A stretch of 64,000 bases of DNA from Haematococcus lacustris (taxonomy: Eukaryota; Chlorophyta; Chlorophyceae; Chlamydomonadales; Haematococcaceae): contig JASKMD010000009.1 of NCBI GenBank assembly GCA_030144725.1, positions 2,743,015 through 2,807,014 on the forward strand, given 5' to 3'. The position numbers and the translations under genes were made by a program. The notes below the pieces were generated by a model that was not told the DNA's origin, did no database searches, and saw nothing but the letters and a program-made list of their open reading frames with translations. Position 1 is the stretch's first letter. Every line of letters begins with the position of its first letter. Of the stretch, positions 32,992-43,449 are shown piece by piece.

Positions 32992-33245
32992 CTGTGGCAC
33001 AGTAGTGTGCCCCCTTAGAGCTGTCAGTCATGCCAACTCTAGGCTATAGCCCTGTCACAGGGGTCAGGCAATAGTGTAGGTGGAAGGTGCGCATGCCATG
33101 TGCATGGGAACAAAACTCCATACAGACAAAACACCACCCTTAGTGAGGGAACAGGATTCTGCCTTTGAATTGGTGCTTAGTGCCCACCAGCCTAATGCAT
33201 GAGGTGCTGATGAGGGAGGTGCTGATGGATGAGGTTTTGACATCC
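32640..33245 (+). pseudogene. Fanzor/TnpB-like family, copy C (internally deleted, with full tail)
   Basis: Reads in order: M-Q-R-x-D, V-V-F-F-G-A-A-G-I, G-G-W-G-A-D-M-V-L, C-x-x-V-C-x-L-C-R-P-R-G, R-V-V-L-V-V-E-F-H-I-S-R-V-S-S-A-V. It then jumps to the C-terminal Gln run (33-bp-plus CAG repeat at 32955-32991), so the segment with the last RuvC-like motif is deleted. The tail follows from about 33030: three hairpins (CCCTGTCACAGGG, CCATGTGCATGG, CCCTTAGTGAGGG) and a GATGAGGGAGGTGCTGATG end. A decayed copy without function. Confidence 0.6.
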
Positions 33246-35212
33246 CCCATGGTATCATTCAGGCATGACAATTTCTTGTCTTACTACGATCAACACTCGG
33301 CACTGGGCAAAAAGAGCAACTTGCAGCTCAGGCTTTGCTTGCAGGAGAGGGGCTAGATGGAGTTGTAGGATGAACGCGCACCATGGCTGCGGATGGCCCC
33401 TCAGTGTGTTGCGCGGGGCTGTAAGCTCCCCTGGCATCTGTGCCCCCGTCCTCTCAGCCCACTCCTCCTGCGTCCGTCACATGTTCGAAGGCCCACCGTC
33501 TACAATCGCCGTCGTTAAAGCCAGCCTGATGAACGGCCTTAACATACCACAGCTGCATCTCCGAAGTGGCTGGCGGGCTGATAACCTATGTGCACGCGTC
33601 CTGAGAGGTTCGCCATCGACGAGGATCAGTGTGCTTGTCGCTTGGCTAAGCACTGTGTAGGCACAGTACCGCCCCTCAGATGCATGGGCTGTCAGTGCAT
33701 GGATGCGGCCCTTTCATGTGAGCAATCTGTAATCTCAGGCTCTCTGTGTTTTCTTGGTGAGCACACAGTTACCGAAGAAGCATGAGCTGTGTAGACGAAC
33801 ATCTGCCTATCCCTTAGGAATGTGCTTTCTGGATGAACATCTCCTTAGATTAGGAGTGACATGATGAGAACTTGCGGCTGCGACCTAGACCCTGTGTAAC
33901 ACCCACCACAGCCGCAGCCTTGTTCTCTGACCAGGATGCGGGCCGCAACCAATCGTGCTGCATCAAAGGTAGTGAGTTGTCCACAACGGCGCGACGCTCA
34001 GGTGCCTCGCACGCTCATCACAACACATCAAGCAAGGGTGTCGCAACCGTGCCGGACAGGGGGCGACCACAAGCTCGCCGCGCCCTCTCCTTGGCGGAGC
34101 TAGCTTCCCAAACCATTGCGTGCCACACGCTGCTGGGCAAGATGCACATGTATCGCAACGATCGCATCGTGTCGGCATCCGTCCCCAACTTAGCCGGTCT
34201 TCCATGTGAGCCTCCGCGCAGCCCATGCAGCCCAGCAAGCAGCACATGATCCTGGGACAGGTCGTACAAGCTGTACGTGTGCAAGCGCATGGTGGCGACC
34301 AACCTTTGATCCCAGCAACGCACCCGCAGGCAATGCAAGGCTGGGGCGAGGCCTGCTGTCTTCCTTTTTGGCTTTGGCGACGATGGTGAGCACTGCCAGT
34401 AGTCCCCGCTATTGGTGAATTAGTGCTCACTGCACGGCTGAAGGAGTGGCCTCCAGCTGGCAACAGACAAGGGCAGCGGCAGTACCGATGAGCCTGCCTG
34501 TCAGCTGCTTGGCTGCCAGGCAAGCCCCAGCCTGGCAGTATGTCCAATACCAGCCAGGGGTCTGCTACCAGCACATCAGCCGTTAGCCATGATCCGTCAG
34601 TGCTCTGCTGTGGCTGCCAGTGCTGTTATTGATGGAGGAGCCAGCCCAGGAGCCTCCCAAGCTGACCCCAGCGACCCACACTCCAGCCTGGCAGGCTAGG
34701 TAGCTGTGCAGCATGCTAGGGACACGGCGCAGCACATGGCCACATCGCACAAGCTGTGCGGCTGCTGCGACAGCATTCTCGCCAGTAGCTCGGCAGCAGT
34801 GGCAGCGGCTGTCGATGCACTGGGTGTCACTGCACTGGGTTAGCCAGGCGAGGGTGAGGGGGCCCAGCCTCAGCTGTAAGGCGGCAGAGGCGCTGGATGG
34901 ATCATGCTCTCCCAGTGCAGCAGGCACCAGCAGCCAGGGTCAGGCCAGCAGTGCTTGCTGAAGGATGGGCCCTTCACAACACCTAATCACCCTCAGCCTA
35001 CCTGGCACCTGCTACACAGCTCCTCGTGCTCCGCACCGCACCGCACCTCATCACGTCAGCGCTGACCTGTGCTGAGGGCTTGGATGAACCCAGAGGCCGA
35101 GCGACTGAGAGGCAGGCCCTGCACAGGTCTTCCACAAGCTCCCATCCCAGCCCCTCCCTCCGCGCTAGCCAGCCTGCAGCTGCCACATCCTACACCCACA
35201 CCTTGATATGCG
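33246..35212. other. Upstream of the DUF1517 gene; 5' exons not resolved
   Basis: Should include the transit-peptide exon(s) of the FLAP1-like gene. A donor-like GATG/GTGAGC at about 34384 after an Arg/Ala/Leu-rich frame is one candidate, unproven. No other gene recognised. Confidence 0.35.
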
Positions 35213-38005
35213 ATGGTGATTGAGTCCGTACGGTTTCAGTATGTGTGTTGCAGCAATGCCAAGTGTCATGTCATGATGGTGATGATGGTGTTGCCAAAGA
35301 GGGGTGGGTTTGGTGGCCGGCTCCCTCCCTCCTTTGACCCGGCACTGCACCTTCCTGATGACTTCCTGCGGCATGGGCTCGTGCTTGGTGAGGTGTAACC
35401 TGACTGCAGATGAGGAGGAGGAGCGCTGCACCGTGATCAAGCTGCAGGTACGAGATAGCAATGACACATGCACACATAGAAGCACACCCGCACACACACA
35501 CACATATGCATGCATGCATGCATGCATGCATGCATGCACCCATGCGTGCATGCAGAACACATGTGTCAGACATGGTGACTTTCATTGAAGCAGCAACGCA
35601 GCCAGACAGCAGGCGACCTATGACCAGCTGCAGGTCATTGACCTGTACTTCACACCTACTGCAACCACCAATCGAGTCTTTGACCTCGGTTTTGTATTTG
35701 TTTGTTTACCTCTCACCTCCAGGTCTTTTCCTGGCCTGCAGCCCCACACCCATACCCTGCCCACACAAGGGCTGCCCACACAAGGGCCCACAAGGGCTTC
35801 ACATCCTGGCTCTGGTGACCTCAGTGTTGGCGGTGGCCCGCTGCCTGGCTGCTGCAGGTGGGAGTGTTTGGTGACATCGCCAAGTGGCAGCGGGACTTGG
35901 AGCGGCTGTCCTCCCTGTATGACACGGATGAGGAGGGCGGGCTGCACGCTATCTTCCAGGGTGGGGCAGAGGAGGGCAGAGGAGGGAAGGGGAAGGCAGG
36001 GGATGGGAGGGAAGGGGAGGGCAGGGAGGGCAGAGAAGGGGGGGGGCAGGGAAATGGGAGTGGGACAGAGACTGACAGACCGACCTGACTCCATGCTGCC
36101 GATGGCCCACTGCCCCTGCCCCCTGCCCCTGAAGCTCTGACCCTGGCAGCCTTGCTTTGACCCTGCCTGCCTCCTGGAGAGCTGCGGCACCAGGGCCTTG
36201 ACCTTGAGCCTCTGACCTGACCTTCAGCTCTGACCTTGACATTGGATGCCTGCATGGCTGCATGGCTGCACAGAGACGCTGCAGCTTGTGTTGCGCAACA
36301 TGGAGTACGTGAGCTACGCAACCTCAGGCGGCCGGGTCTTCAACGACATTGACCAGGCAGAGTCCAAGTTCAACGAGGTAAGGGCCGGCATCCAGCCACC
36401 TCCCTTCAATGCCTTCATGCCTACACCTTCAACAAACTACTTGCAGCCAACTCTTCAACCAATCCTAAGCCAACAACTGTACAACTGCCTGCGAGTGAAG
36501 CTGCGAGAGCATGGGCGCCATTTCTCCAAACTTCCTCATGGTTGCTCTGCATGGACGTAAGCTGCGAGCATGGCCCTCACACACATGGCTGTGCGTGTGC
36601 CCGGTCTGACCCAGGTGTCTTTTGAGGAGCGGTCAAAGTTTAAGGAGGAGACCCTGACCAATGTGGACGGGCGCATGGCACGCTCCCGAGGCCGCAGCTT
36701 TGCAGGCAGGTGCTGTGTCTGCCCTCCTGTGTACCCCTGACCTCCTGCTGAGCCCCATAGCCCCACCGCCTCATAGCCCCACCGCCCCATAGCCCAACCA
36801 CCCCACCGCCCCACCCCACCCCACCCCACCCCACCCCACCCCACCCCACCCCACCCCACCCCACCCCACCCCACCCCACCCCACCCCACCCCACCCCACC
36901 CCACCCCACCCCACCCCACCCCACCCCACCCCACCCCACCCCACCCCACCCCGCTGCCCCTCCCCTGCTCCCCTGCCTGCCCGTATGCCAGGCGACCTGA
37001 AGGACATGGACCAGTGGCTGTGCCTAACCCTGGTGATCGCCATGGAGCGGGAGATGAAGCTGCCTAAGATCAGCACCATGTTCGACCTAAGACAGGCAAG
37101 CGAGCGGCTGGGCATGGGTGCATTGGTGCATGGGTGGCTCAGACGGGGTGGGCAGACTGAGGTGAAGGGGTGGAGGGGAGTGTGTGGCCCCCTCCTAGGT
37201 GAGGGCCTGAGGGAGCTTCAGTGTCACAGCCCTGCCTTCATGTGACATTACGGCCGCCTGGAAGGAGGGTGCAGGGCGGATGGTGCGTGTTGGCTAGGAT
37301 GGTACGTGTTGCTTTGAATCCTACTAGCCAGCTCAGCCAGGCCAATAACATAGTGCTGCTGCTGCTGTTATTGCTGTGGTGCAGTCGCTGAAGATGCTGG
37401 GCGGGGTGAGGGTGGATGACCTGCTGGCCTATGAGATGATGTGGACCCCTCAGGTACTGACCTGCACCCTCACCCTTACACTCACACCCACTCTCACTCA
37501 TTCCTACACTCACTCTCACTATCACCCTGATGGAGACAGCTTTACGCCCACATCCACACCCGCGCTTACACCCACGACCCCATACACACCGCGGTCACGC
37601 CCAGGTCACACCCAGGTCACATTACTTCAAAAGTGGCTGGCCAGCACCACTATCTGCACACCTGCACAGCTGCAGCCTGGATCCCCCTGAGCTGGGGCAT
37701 GCAGCCGAGCCGCCACCCCACCCCATACCCTAGGAGCTCGCACGATGTCACAGTTAAGCTGCATCATACAAACCAGTCAATATACATACACTGAAGAGAA
37801 ACCACTTCACCCCCCATCTGCAGCAACACCATGTTTGGCACATGCCATGTCATGTTTGTGACAATGGCGCACACTGCTCTTGGCAGGGGCACACGGCTTA
37901 CCACACCTTTTGTGTGACGCCCTGCTGACACTGCAGGATGACGGCGATGCTTACTCAAAGGACGAGCTGCTGGCCGACTACCCCACCCTGGCGATGCTGG
38001 TCTGA
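35213..38005 (+). CDS. DUF1517 protein, FLAP1-like (chloroplast, light acclimation)
   Basis: Related to Arabidopsis FLAP1, a plastid membrane protein affecting non-photochemical quenching in fluctuating light. Exons: uncertain 5' exon ending 35387, then 35410-35447, 35858-35960, 36274-36377, 36615-36705, 36992-37095, 37385-37453, 37937-38005. Joined, they read the DUF1517 order: C-T-V-I-K-L-Q-V-G-V-F-G, L-H-A-I-F-Q-E-T-L-Q-L-V-L-R-N, F-E-E-R-S-K-F-K-E-E-T-L-T-N-V, the L-V-I-A-M-E segment, M-L-G-G-V-R-V-D-D-L-L and M-M-W-T-P-Q, ending near D-E-L-L-A-D-Y-P. Two introns use GC donors (CAG/GCAGGT at 36706 and CAG/GCAAGC at 37096); the first contains the CCCCA satellite. The frame closes only with the GC donors. 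The 5' boundary given is the open frame's Met and may be wrong. Confidence 0.8.
35506..35538. repeat. (TGCA)n microsatellite
   Basis: About eight TGCA units in the intron after the 35410-35447 exon. Confidence 0.9.
36806..36951. repeat. (CCCCA)n satellite in a DUF1517 intron
   Basis: About 28 near-perfect CCCCA units; the minus strand is (TGGGG)n. Lies inside the GC-AG intron between exons 36615-36705 and 36992-37095. Explains the Gly/Trp/Val-rich minus-strand frames. Confidence 0.95.
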
Positions 38006-38206
38006 GTCCTGCACCCAGCCACGTCCCCTGGCCATCATCATTAACACCATCACCATCATGACTTGGCGTCTTAAAAGAATGGCATTGCTGCAAACCCAGC
38101 TGCTCTTGGTCCCAGATTCAGCCATGTCAGCGGGTCTAGACCTGTCTTCCCTTCCAGCTGTCAGCAGCGCAAAGTTTGACTGAGTGTGACGCAGTGTCAC
38201 ACAGTG

Positions 38207-38211
38207 TGTAA
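38207..38211 (+). terminator. Poly(A) signal TGTAA for the DUF1517 gene
   Basis: First TGTAA after the stop codon, about 200 nt downstream. Confidence 0.55.
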
Positions 38212-40189
38212 CAGGGCTGCTGAGGCACCCTCACCCAGTACCCCTCTGCTGCCATCCTACCCTGTGTAGATTCTCCAGGTTTATCAATTCATGCAAACGT
38301 GCCAGGAGTGGGAGTACCCCTCCTTCGGCTCATCTGCCTCAGCCTTCTGTTCACTCAGGGCTGTGATGAGCACCATCCTTGCATCAGGCGTAGTGTGGCA
38401 CCAGGACATGCATGGCCTGCCATTTGCATGAAGGGGCGTGGAGGGTGGGTGGGCCTGGTGAGGGGTTAGAGGGATCTTGATACGCGGGAGTTAATGGCTG
38501 GAGGGACGTAAAGATCAGTTCAGTGCTAGAACCTGGTAAACCTGGCCTCGTTTGCTCCCCTGACGGCAGGTCTGCGCATTGAAGATGCAGGCGTGGGGCA
38601 TGCAGGCCTCGCTTCCTTCCCTGGCATGCGGATCAGGCTGTGGGGGTTGGGCCTGGTTGCTTCCTCTGATACCGTTTTGTCTGTCACCTTCAGCAAGTAA
38701 GCAGGCAGGTAGTAGGCTGGCTGATGAAAATGCCCTTCAACAACAGCATTGAAGGTGCTTAGTTGCTGTGACAGCCCCTGAATAGCATGATGAGCGGCCA
38801 GGCTACTGGACGGAGTCCGACCCAAAATGTCGAGTACCACGTGACAGCCCCTGTCAACATTCAGGCATGAGCAAAAACAACCTCCTGCCTGATCTTAAAG
38901 CTTCAGTCATGGCTTCAGTCATGGCGATACTCACACCCTTACTCCCATTAGCGATAGCAGCCACACAGCGTACCTGCACAGCCCGCATAGTACAGCTGAT
39001 GACTTCACAACCCATGCCCAGCGCCTGCATTGAGGGCGGTCCAGCCGCTGCTTGGCGGTCCATGCTGATGACGGTGACAACATGATGAAGTCTCACATGG
39101 CGAAGATTGCGAAATAGTTTGATACGACACGCTCGTCGCCAGCGCGCTGAACTACGCGACCCGATGGACCCAGAGAGCCCACTTCTAGTTCTCCTTCTTC
39201 CGGTTCTGTATCTGTTTGGTGGCTGCTTGACGCTGCTCCAGTTTCAAGTAGCATATACACTGGTGGTGCAGGTGGGACGGCAAATCGCCGCAGCAGATCA
39301 AATAAAAAATAACGCCCTGACTCGTAAGCGCCTGGCCTGCGCAGGGCGTAAGCAAGGCGCGGGCAATCAGCGCTCTTAAGTTCGCCCAACCAGGTGCCTT
39401 CCAACTCCGACCATGTGCAGCACCTCGAACTCTGTGTGGGTCGTCCTAATCCTCGCTCTTTCTTACCCCCTGATGCTGATGGTGGTGCAGTGCTCCAGAA
39501 TCTATCGGACTATCTCATCAGAGTCTTTGGCCAGCCCCACAAGTTCGTCCCCCAGCCCACACATGTCGTGCTGGTGAGATGGTGGGGTTGTGGGTTAACG
39601 CCTGCCAGGCTCCTCCTTCTCATCATCATCATCATATGGTGTGAACCAAACATGGCGTTGTTGCAAACTCAGTGCCATCAGCCTCAGCACAAACACCATG
39701 TTGCTCCTAGCCAAGGCAGCTGCTGCCCCAGCCCAGCTCTCTTTCTCTAGGCGTGCCAAGCTGCGGGCGGCAGCCTTACGCAGCAACGGGCCCTGCCCTT
39801 GTTGCCTGCTGGTAGTTTCTGAAAAAGCTGCATGCAAACCTGGTGCTGCTGGCCCTCACCGCAGGTTGCGTTGATGATTGCGGTGATCGTGCACTTGGAG
39901 CGTGTGCGCAGGGCGTGCGCGACAGTGGCACGTGCATGACAGCTCACACAGGCTTGCACGCACAGATCACACACCCACATCTGGGTTGGGGCCTCACAGC
40001 TGCATAGCAGCCCGGACTGCCTGCAGCCCGGAGCCCAGGACAAAGCTAGCAGTTGCATGAAGAGTTGGTGTGCATACCGAGACAAGGTCCAGCAGCAGCT
40101 TCCACAGAGCAGTGTCAAATGGAGTTATCGAATTATGGAGTTTTCGAAAGGTTCGGTCGCCTTTGCTGCATAACAGCCAGGAGCCCTCA
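38212..40189. other. No gene resolved
   Basis: Several moderately long minus-strand frames (38526-38840, 38854-39096, 39093-39404, 39747-40118) suggest a spliced minus-strand gene, but no pair of exons could be joined with good sites and matching phase, and no domain is recognised. Confidence 0.35.
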
Positions 40190-40365
40190 TGCCCTCTAGC
40201 CCTGCTTTCTTGTGTCCAGAACATGCCACTGGGTTTGATATGTTTGTGCAAAGCGGCCCTCAGCCCATGTGACCGGCCTCAGCTTATGCTATTCCCCCAG
40301 CCCATCCCTCCCTGCCACAACACCTCGGCCCAGTCCTCCTCTTGGAGCGCCTCCCTGTTCCATGT
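40190..40365 (+). pseudogene. Degenerate partial copy of the CCCH zinc-finger gene
   Basis: 40200-40260 matches exon 4 of the CCCH gene (about 2333-2400, minus strand): F-L-C-P-E-H-A-T-G-F-D-M-F-V-Q-S. About 45 nt later, 40298-40360 matches part of its last exon (about 718-790): P-Q-x-I-P-P-x-H-N-T-S-x-Q-S. The introns and exons 5 and 6 are absent and the two parts are in different frames with a stop between. Best read as an old, internally deleted copy, possibly from a processed transcript. Confidence 0.6.
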
Positions 40366-40689
40366 TCTATGAATTTCAGTTGTTAGTGTCGATTTATTGG
40401 TCTCCTTGGGTTAGGCAATAGGACTGACAACAAGTTTCTGCTGGGCATGCTGGATTTGAAGTCTCAGACATAGGTGCTCAGACACCTGTTTACACGACCC
40501 CTAGCCCTGTGCGAACGAAACGGAACCGGTGGCACGACCCGTGTGAGACGCAATGTGTGTCGTAACCCTTGCGCCATTGCGCGATGACGCACTAGCCCAC
40601 GCGTGAATCGTGATGACAGGCAAGAAACGCAAGCACATCGCATCAGGACCTGGCACCTCGGGCATCCTATAGGCCGGTGACACGTGGCA

Positions 40690-41655
40690 TTTGATAGGCA
40701 GCCAGCTGCGCCGCCTCGCGTCACCGCACTACTTGCACACACCGTGGTCTGCATGTTGCCTGCAGCCGAGCCTGGGCACCTGGCAGCATGGCAGCTAGCA
40801 CGACCCATGATGGTTCAGCTGCAGGGGGAGCGGGGGCCGGGCCAGGCTGAGTACAGGTGGGGCAGGGTGGTGCTTGTGGATGAGCACCGAACCAGCCGGG
40901 TCAGCTCAGCAGTGAATGGCCAGCAGCCCTGTGAGGAGCAGTTGGACCATGAGCAGCCCACCAGGCATGCAGACTGGAAGCCCCCAGCAGGGCAAGTACA
41001 CCACCGCCTGCTGCGATCAGCCTGGAGCCAGCAGCGTTACCAGCCAGTGGTGCCCAGTAGTGCCCAGTAATGTGGTGCCCAGTAGTGCCACCGCGCAAGC
41101 CCCCACAGGTCCATGGAGCAGCTAGGTAGCCACACAACCAGCAGCCTGAGAGCCAGGACCCGGCACTCCCCCTCGAGCCAAGCCAGCAAGCGCACCAAGA
41201 CTGAGCAGGCAGCTGAGGGCAAGGCTGCCAAGGCGAAGCCAGCACAACAGCCAGGCAGGTGGCTGGACAGGGGCTGCAATGCAGCGCTCAACATGCAGCG
41301 CATTGGGGAGAGGCGGTGGCGCCCACTGGAGCTGTGCTGGTGGCCAAAGCGGACAGCTCTGCCAGCCAAGGGCAAGGAGTACCCTGACCTGGGGTACAAG
41401 CGGCTGCGAGACCGTCCACCCAAGGCCCAGCAGCAGCAGCCCGCTGTGGTACAGTACTGTGTGCCCCTATCTTGAGCTGCCATCAGCTTACAATTAGTGC
41501 ATGCATGTCATGCTAACTCTAGACCATAGCCCTGTCACAGGGGTCTGGCAATGGTGTAGGTGGTAGGCGCCCATGCCATGTGCATGTGCTATGTGAATGG
41601 GAACATAACTCCACACAGCCCCATAACACAGACCTGAGTGATCTGACTCAACTGT
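40690..41655 (+). pseudogene. Fanzor/TnpB-like family, copy A (best preserved)
   Basis: Reads R-V-V-L-V-D-E-H-R-T-S-R-V-S-S-A-V-N-G and a following Cys/Glu/His-rich stretch in one frame (to about 41068), then after a frame change S-K-R-T-K, P-G-R-W-L-D-R-G-C-N-A-A-L-N-M-Q, L-E-L-C-W-W-P-K and K-x-Y-P-D-L-G-Y-K-R-L-R-D, a Gln run and a stop at 41475. The V-D-E-x-R-T-S and D-x-x-N-A-A-L-N motifs resemble the second and third RuvC blocks of TnpB/Fanzor nucleases. The family tail follows from about 41485. The internal frame break makes it a pseudogene. Orientation is opposite to the preceding CCCH source gene but the same as copies B-G. Confidence 0.6.
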
Positions 41656-42260
41656 AGCCCTATGGGGAAGCGGCAGCCCTGCAGGCCTGCTACGCCAGTC
41701 CCGGGATCTCAGCTATTCAATGGCATCCAGGCCCTCCACCCTTCCCAGCTGTGCCATGTCCAGCCCCGGCCTGGGGACTGGGCACCCCCTTCAGGGCAGA
41801 TGCACCACTGGTTGCTGCATACAGCTTTTAGCAAGCGGGGCCACAAGCATGTGCGGAGCCTGATGTGGTGCACCGTAGCGCCCCCACGCATCCTGTCACA
41901 GCGCCCACAGCCAGCCAAGCACATCCGGCCCCTTAAAAGCAAGGCCGAGGGCAAGGCTGGCAATGACAAGCCACACAGCCAGCTGCCTGGGCCCAACATT
42001 CCCCCGTCAGGCAAGCGCACCAAGGATGATCAAGCAGCCTGGGCTACCCAGCCTGCCAAGGCTAATTAGTTCAGGGGCAAGCCTGGCAATACAGCCTATA
42101 CACCCCTTCCGCACCAGCAGCCTGGCAGTTGGCCAGACTGGGACACCAACGCAGCACTAAACCTGCAGCTTACTAGGGAGAGCAGGCGGCATGCTCTGAA
42201 ACTATGTTGATGGCCTGATCAAGCGGCTGTGTGACAGGTCTCCAAAGCCTCAACCTATTG
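41656..42260 (+). pseudogene. Fanzor/TnpB-like family, copy B (older)
   Basis: Reads D-W-A-P-P-S-G-Q-M-H-H-W-L-L, H-V-R-S-L-M-W-C-T-V-A-P-P-R, G-K-R-T-K-D, a stop, then G-S-W-P-D-W-D-T-N-A-A-L-N-L-Q and W-P-D-Q-A-A. It covers the middle and C-terminal part of the same family as copy A, directly behind A's tail. Stops and frame changes show decay. Confidence 0.55.
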
Positions 42261-42354
42261 TCATCTCATCCATGATGGCTGTTGTGACGGGACACTGTTG
42301 CCCGGTGCATGGCCCAGGTCACCAGCCCATGGTTGTTAGAGCATGACCCGGTTT

Positions 42355-43040
42355 GTTAACCCAAAGCTAACATGGGTTAACCAAGGGAGGAAAGTTAACA
42401 AATTGTTAACACGACCGCCAGGTCGCGCTCCGCAGTCGCGATGGAAGGCGAAGCAACCGCGACCCCAATCTTCGAACACGCAGCCTTTCCGCAAAGCGAA
42501 GCTATACGCAGAGCTACACTGCTCGGCCGGTGTTTCACTATGATGTAACTCTGCTTGGAGCAGGCCATGGCTGGTCGGCTGTAGCTTTGGGGGTTGGCTG
42601 TAGCTTTGGGGGCAATTCTTTACATGGCGACGAACAAGGACGCTATTGTCCCGGTACAATGGCCGGGGTGACATATGGCGCTCTACCGGGGGGCTACAGC
42701 TCTCTATGGCGCAGGCTCCAGGAGGCACATTAGTCGATGCTAGGCGCAACGAGCCGTGTAGGAAGTCGCTGCAACAAAAGGACCACAATGGCTGCGCGGC
42801 TTACTCAGCGGCTTGCTTAGCGGCTCAGAGGCAAAGCCCACATCAACACCAATGTTCTCAATGAAGCCCATTGCCTGGCTGGGCTTAGATGTCGGGAGCG
42901 TACTTTGCTGCCTATTCGCACTCCGGGTCTCCCCCATCGCACTCCGGGTCGTCAGGGTGTTAGGCTCAAGGCGTTAACGTTACGTTAACAATTTGTTAAC
43001 CCACGTTAACAGGCCCAAACATCAGGATGTTAACGTTAAC
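42355..43040. repeat. Two GTTAAC clusters flanking a 560-bp segment
   Basis: GTTAAC occurs at 42355, 42376, 42394 and 42405, then at 42973, 42984, 42995, 43005, 43029 and 43035. The 17-bp GTTAACAAATTGTTAAC on the left is the exact reverse complement of GTTAACAATTTGTTAAC on the right, so the clusters are inverted relative to each other. They lie 400-1100 bp above the ABCB start and could be element ends or a regulatory array. Confidence 0.7.
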
Positions 43041-43449
43041 AGTCGTGCCCTAATGGTTGTTCGATCGACATCTTGTGCAATGTCAATGCACCCGATAAAC
43101 GGCTTGGCACTTGAACAAGAAGTGAGGTGTATCATTCACTTCTGGTGAGGCGTATCTTGCAATCTAGCCTAAGCATACGGCTGATGCGTAGTCTACAGCA
43201 TTTTATCATTGGCTTTTGTTTACATTCAATGCATGTGCACGGCTTGCACGCGAACCGTCGGGGCAGCAGCGCCTAACTCACACCATCTAAACTGTCCACC
43301 CATAGGCTGCTGGCCGATGGCCTGAACTTGAGTTGAAGACGGGCGTGAGTAATTCCGTGTCATCGCGTTAAACTCCTTGTCATTGCAATCATCACAGTTG
43401 CCTTTCTTCGGTTTCTCCAGGAAGCCTTAGCGACCGCGCACAAGGTTCC

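Noticed and set aside
36536..37115. Gly/Trp/Val-rich minus-strand frames of 99-137 codons
   Set aside because: Translation of the CCCCA satellite; lies within an intron of the plus-strand DUF1517 gene.
39093..39404. Opposing 103- and 90-codon frames, one with a hydrophobic stretch
   Set aside because: Neither strand offers convincing splice sites or a recognisable domain, so no gene is called.
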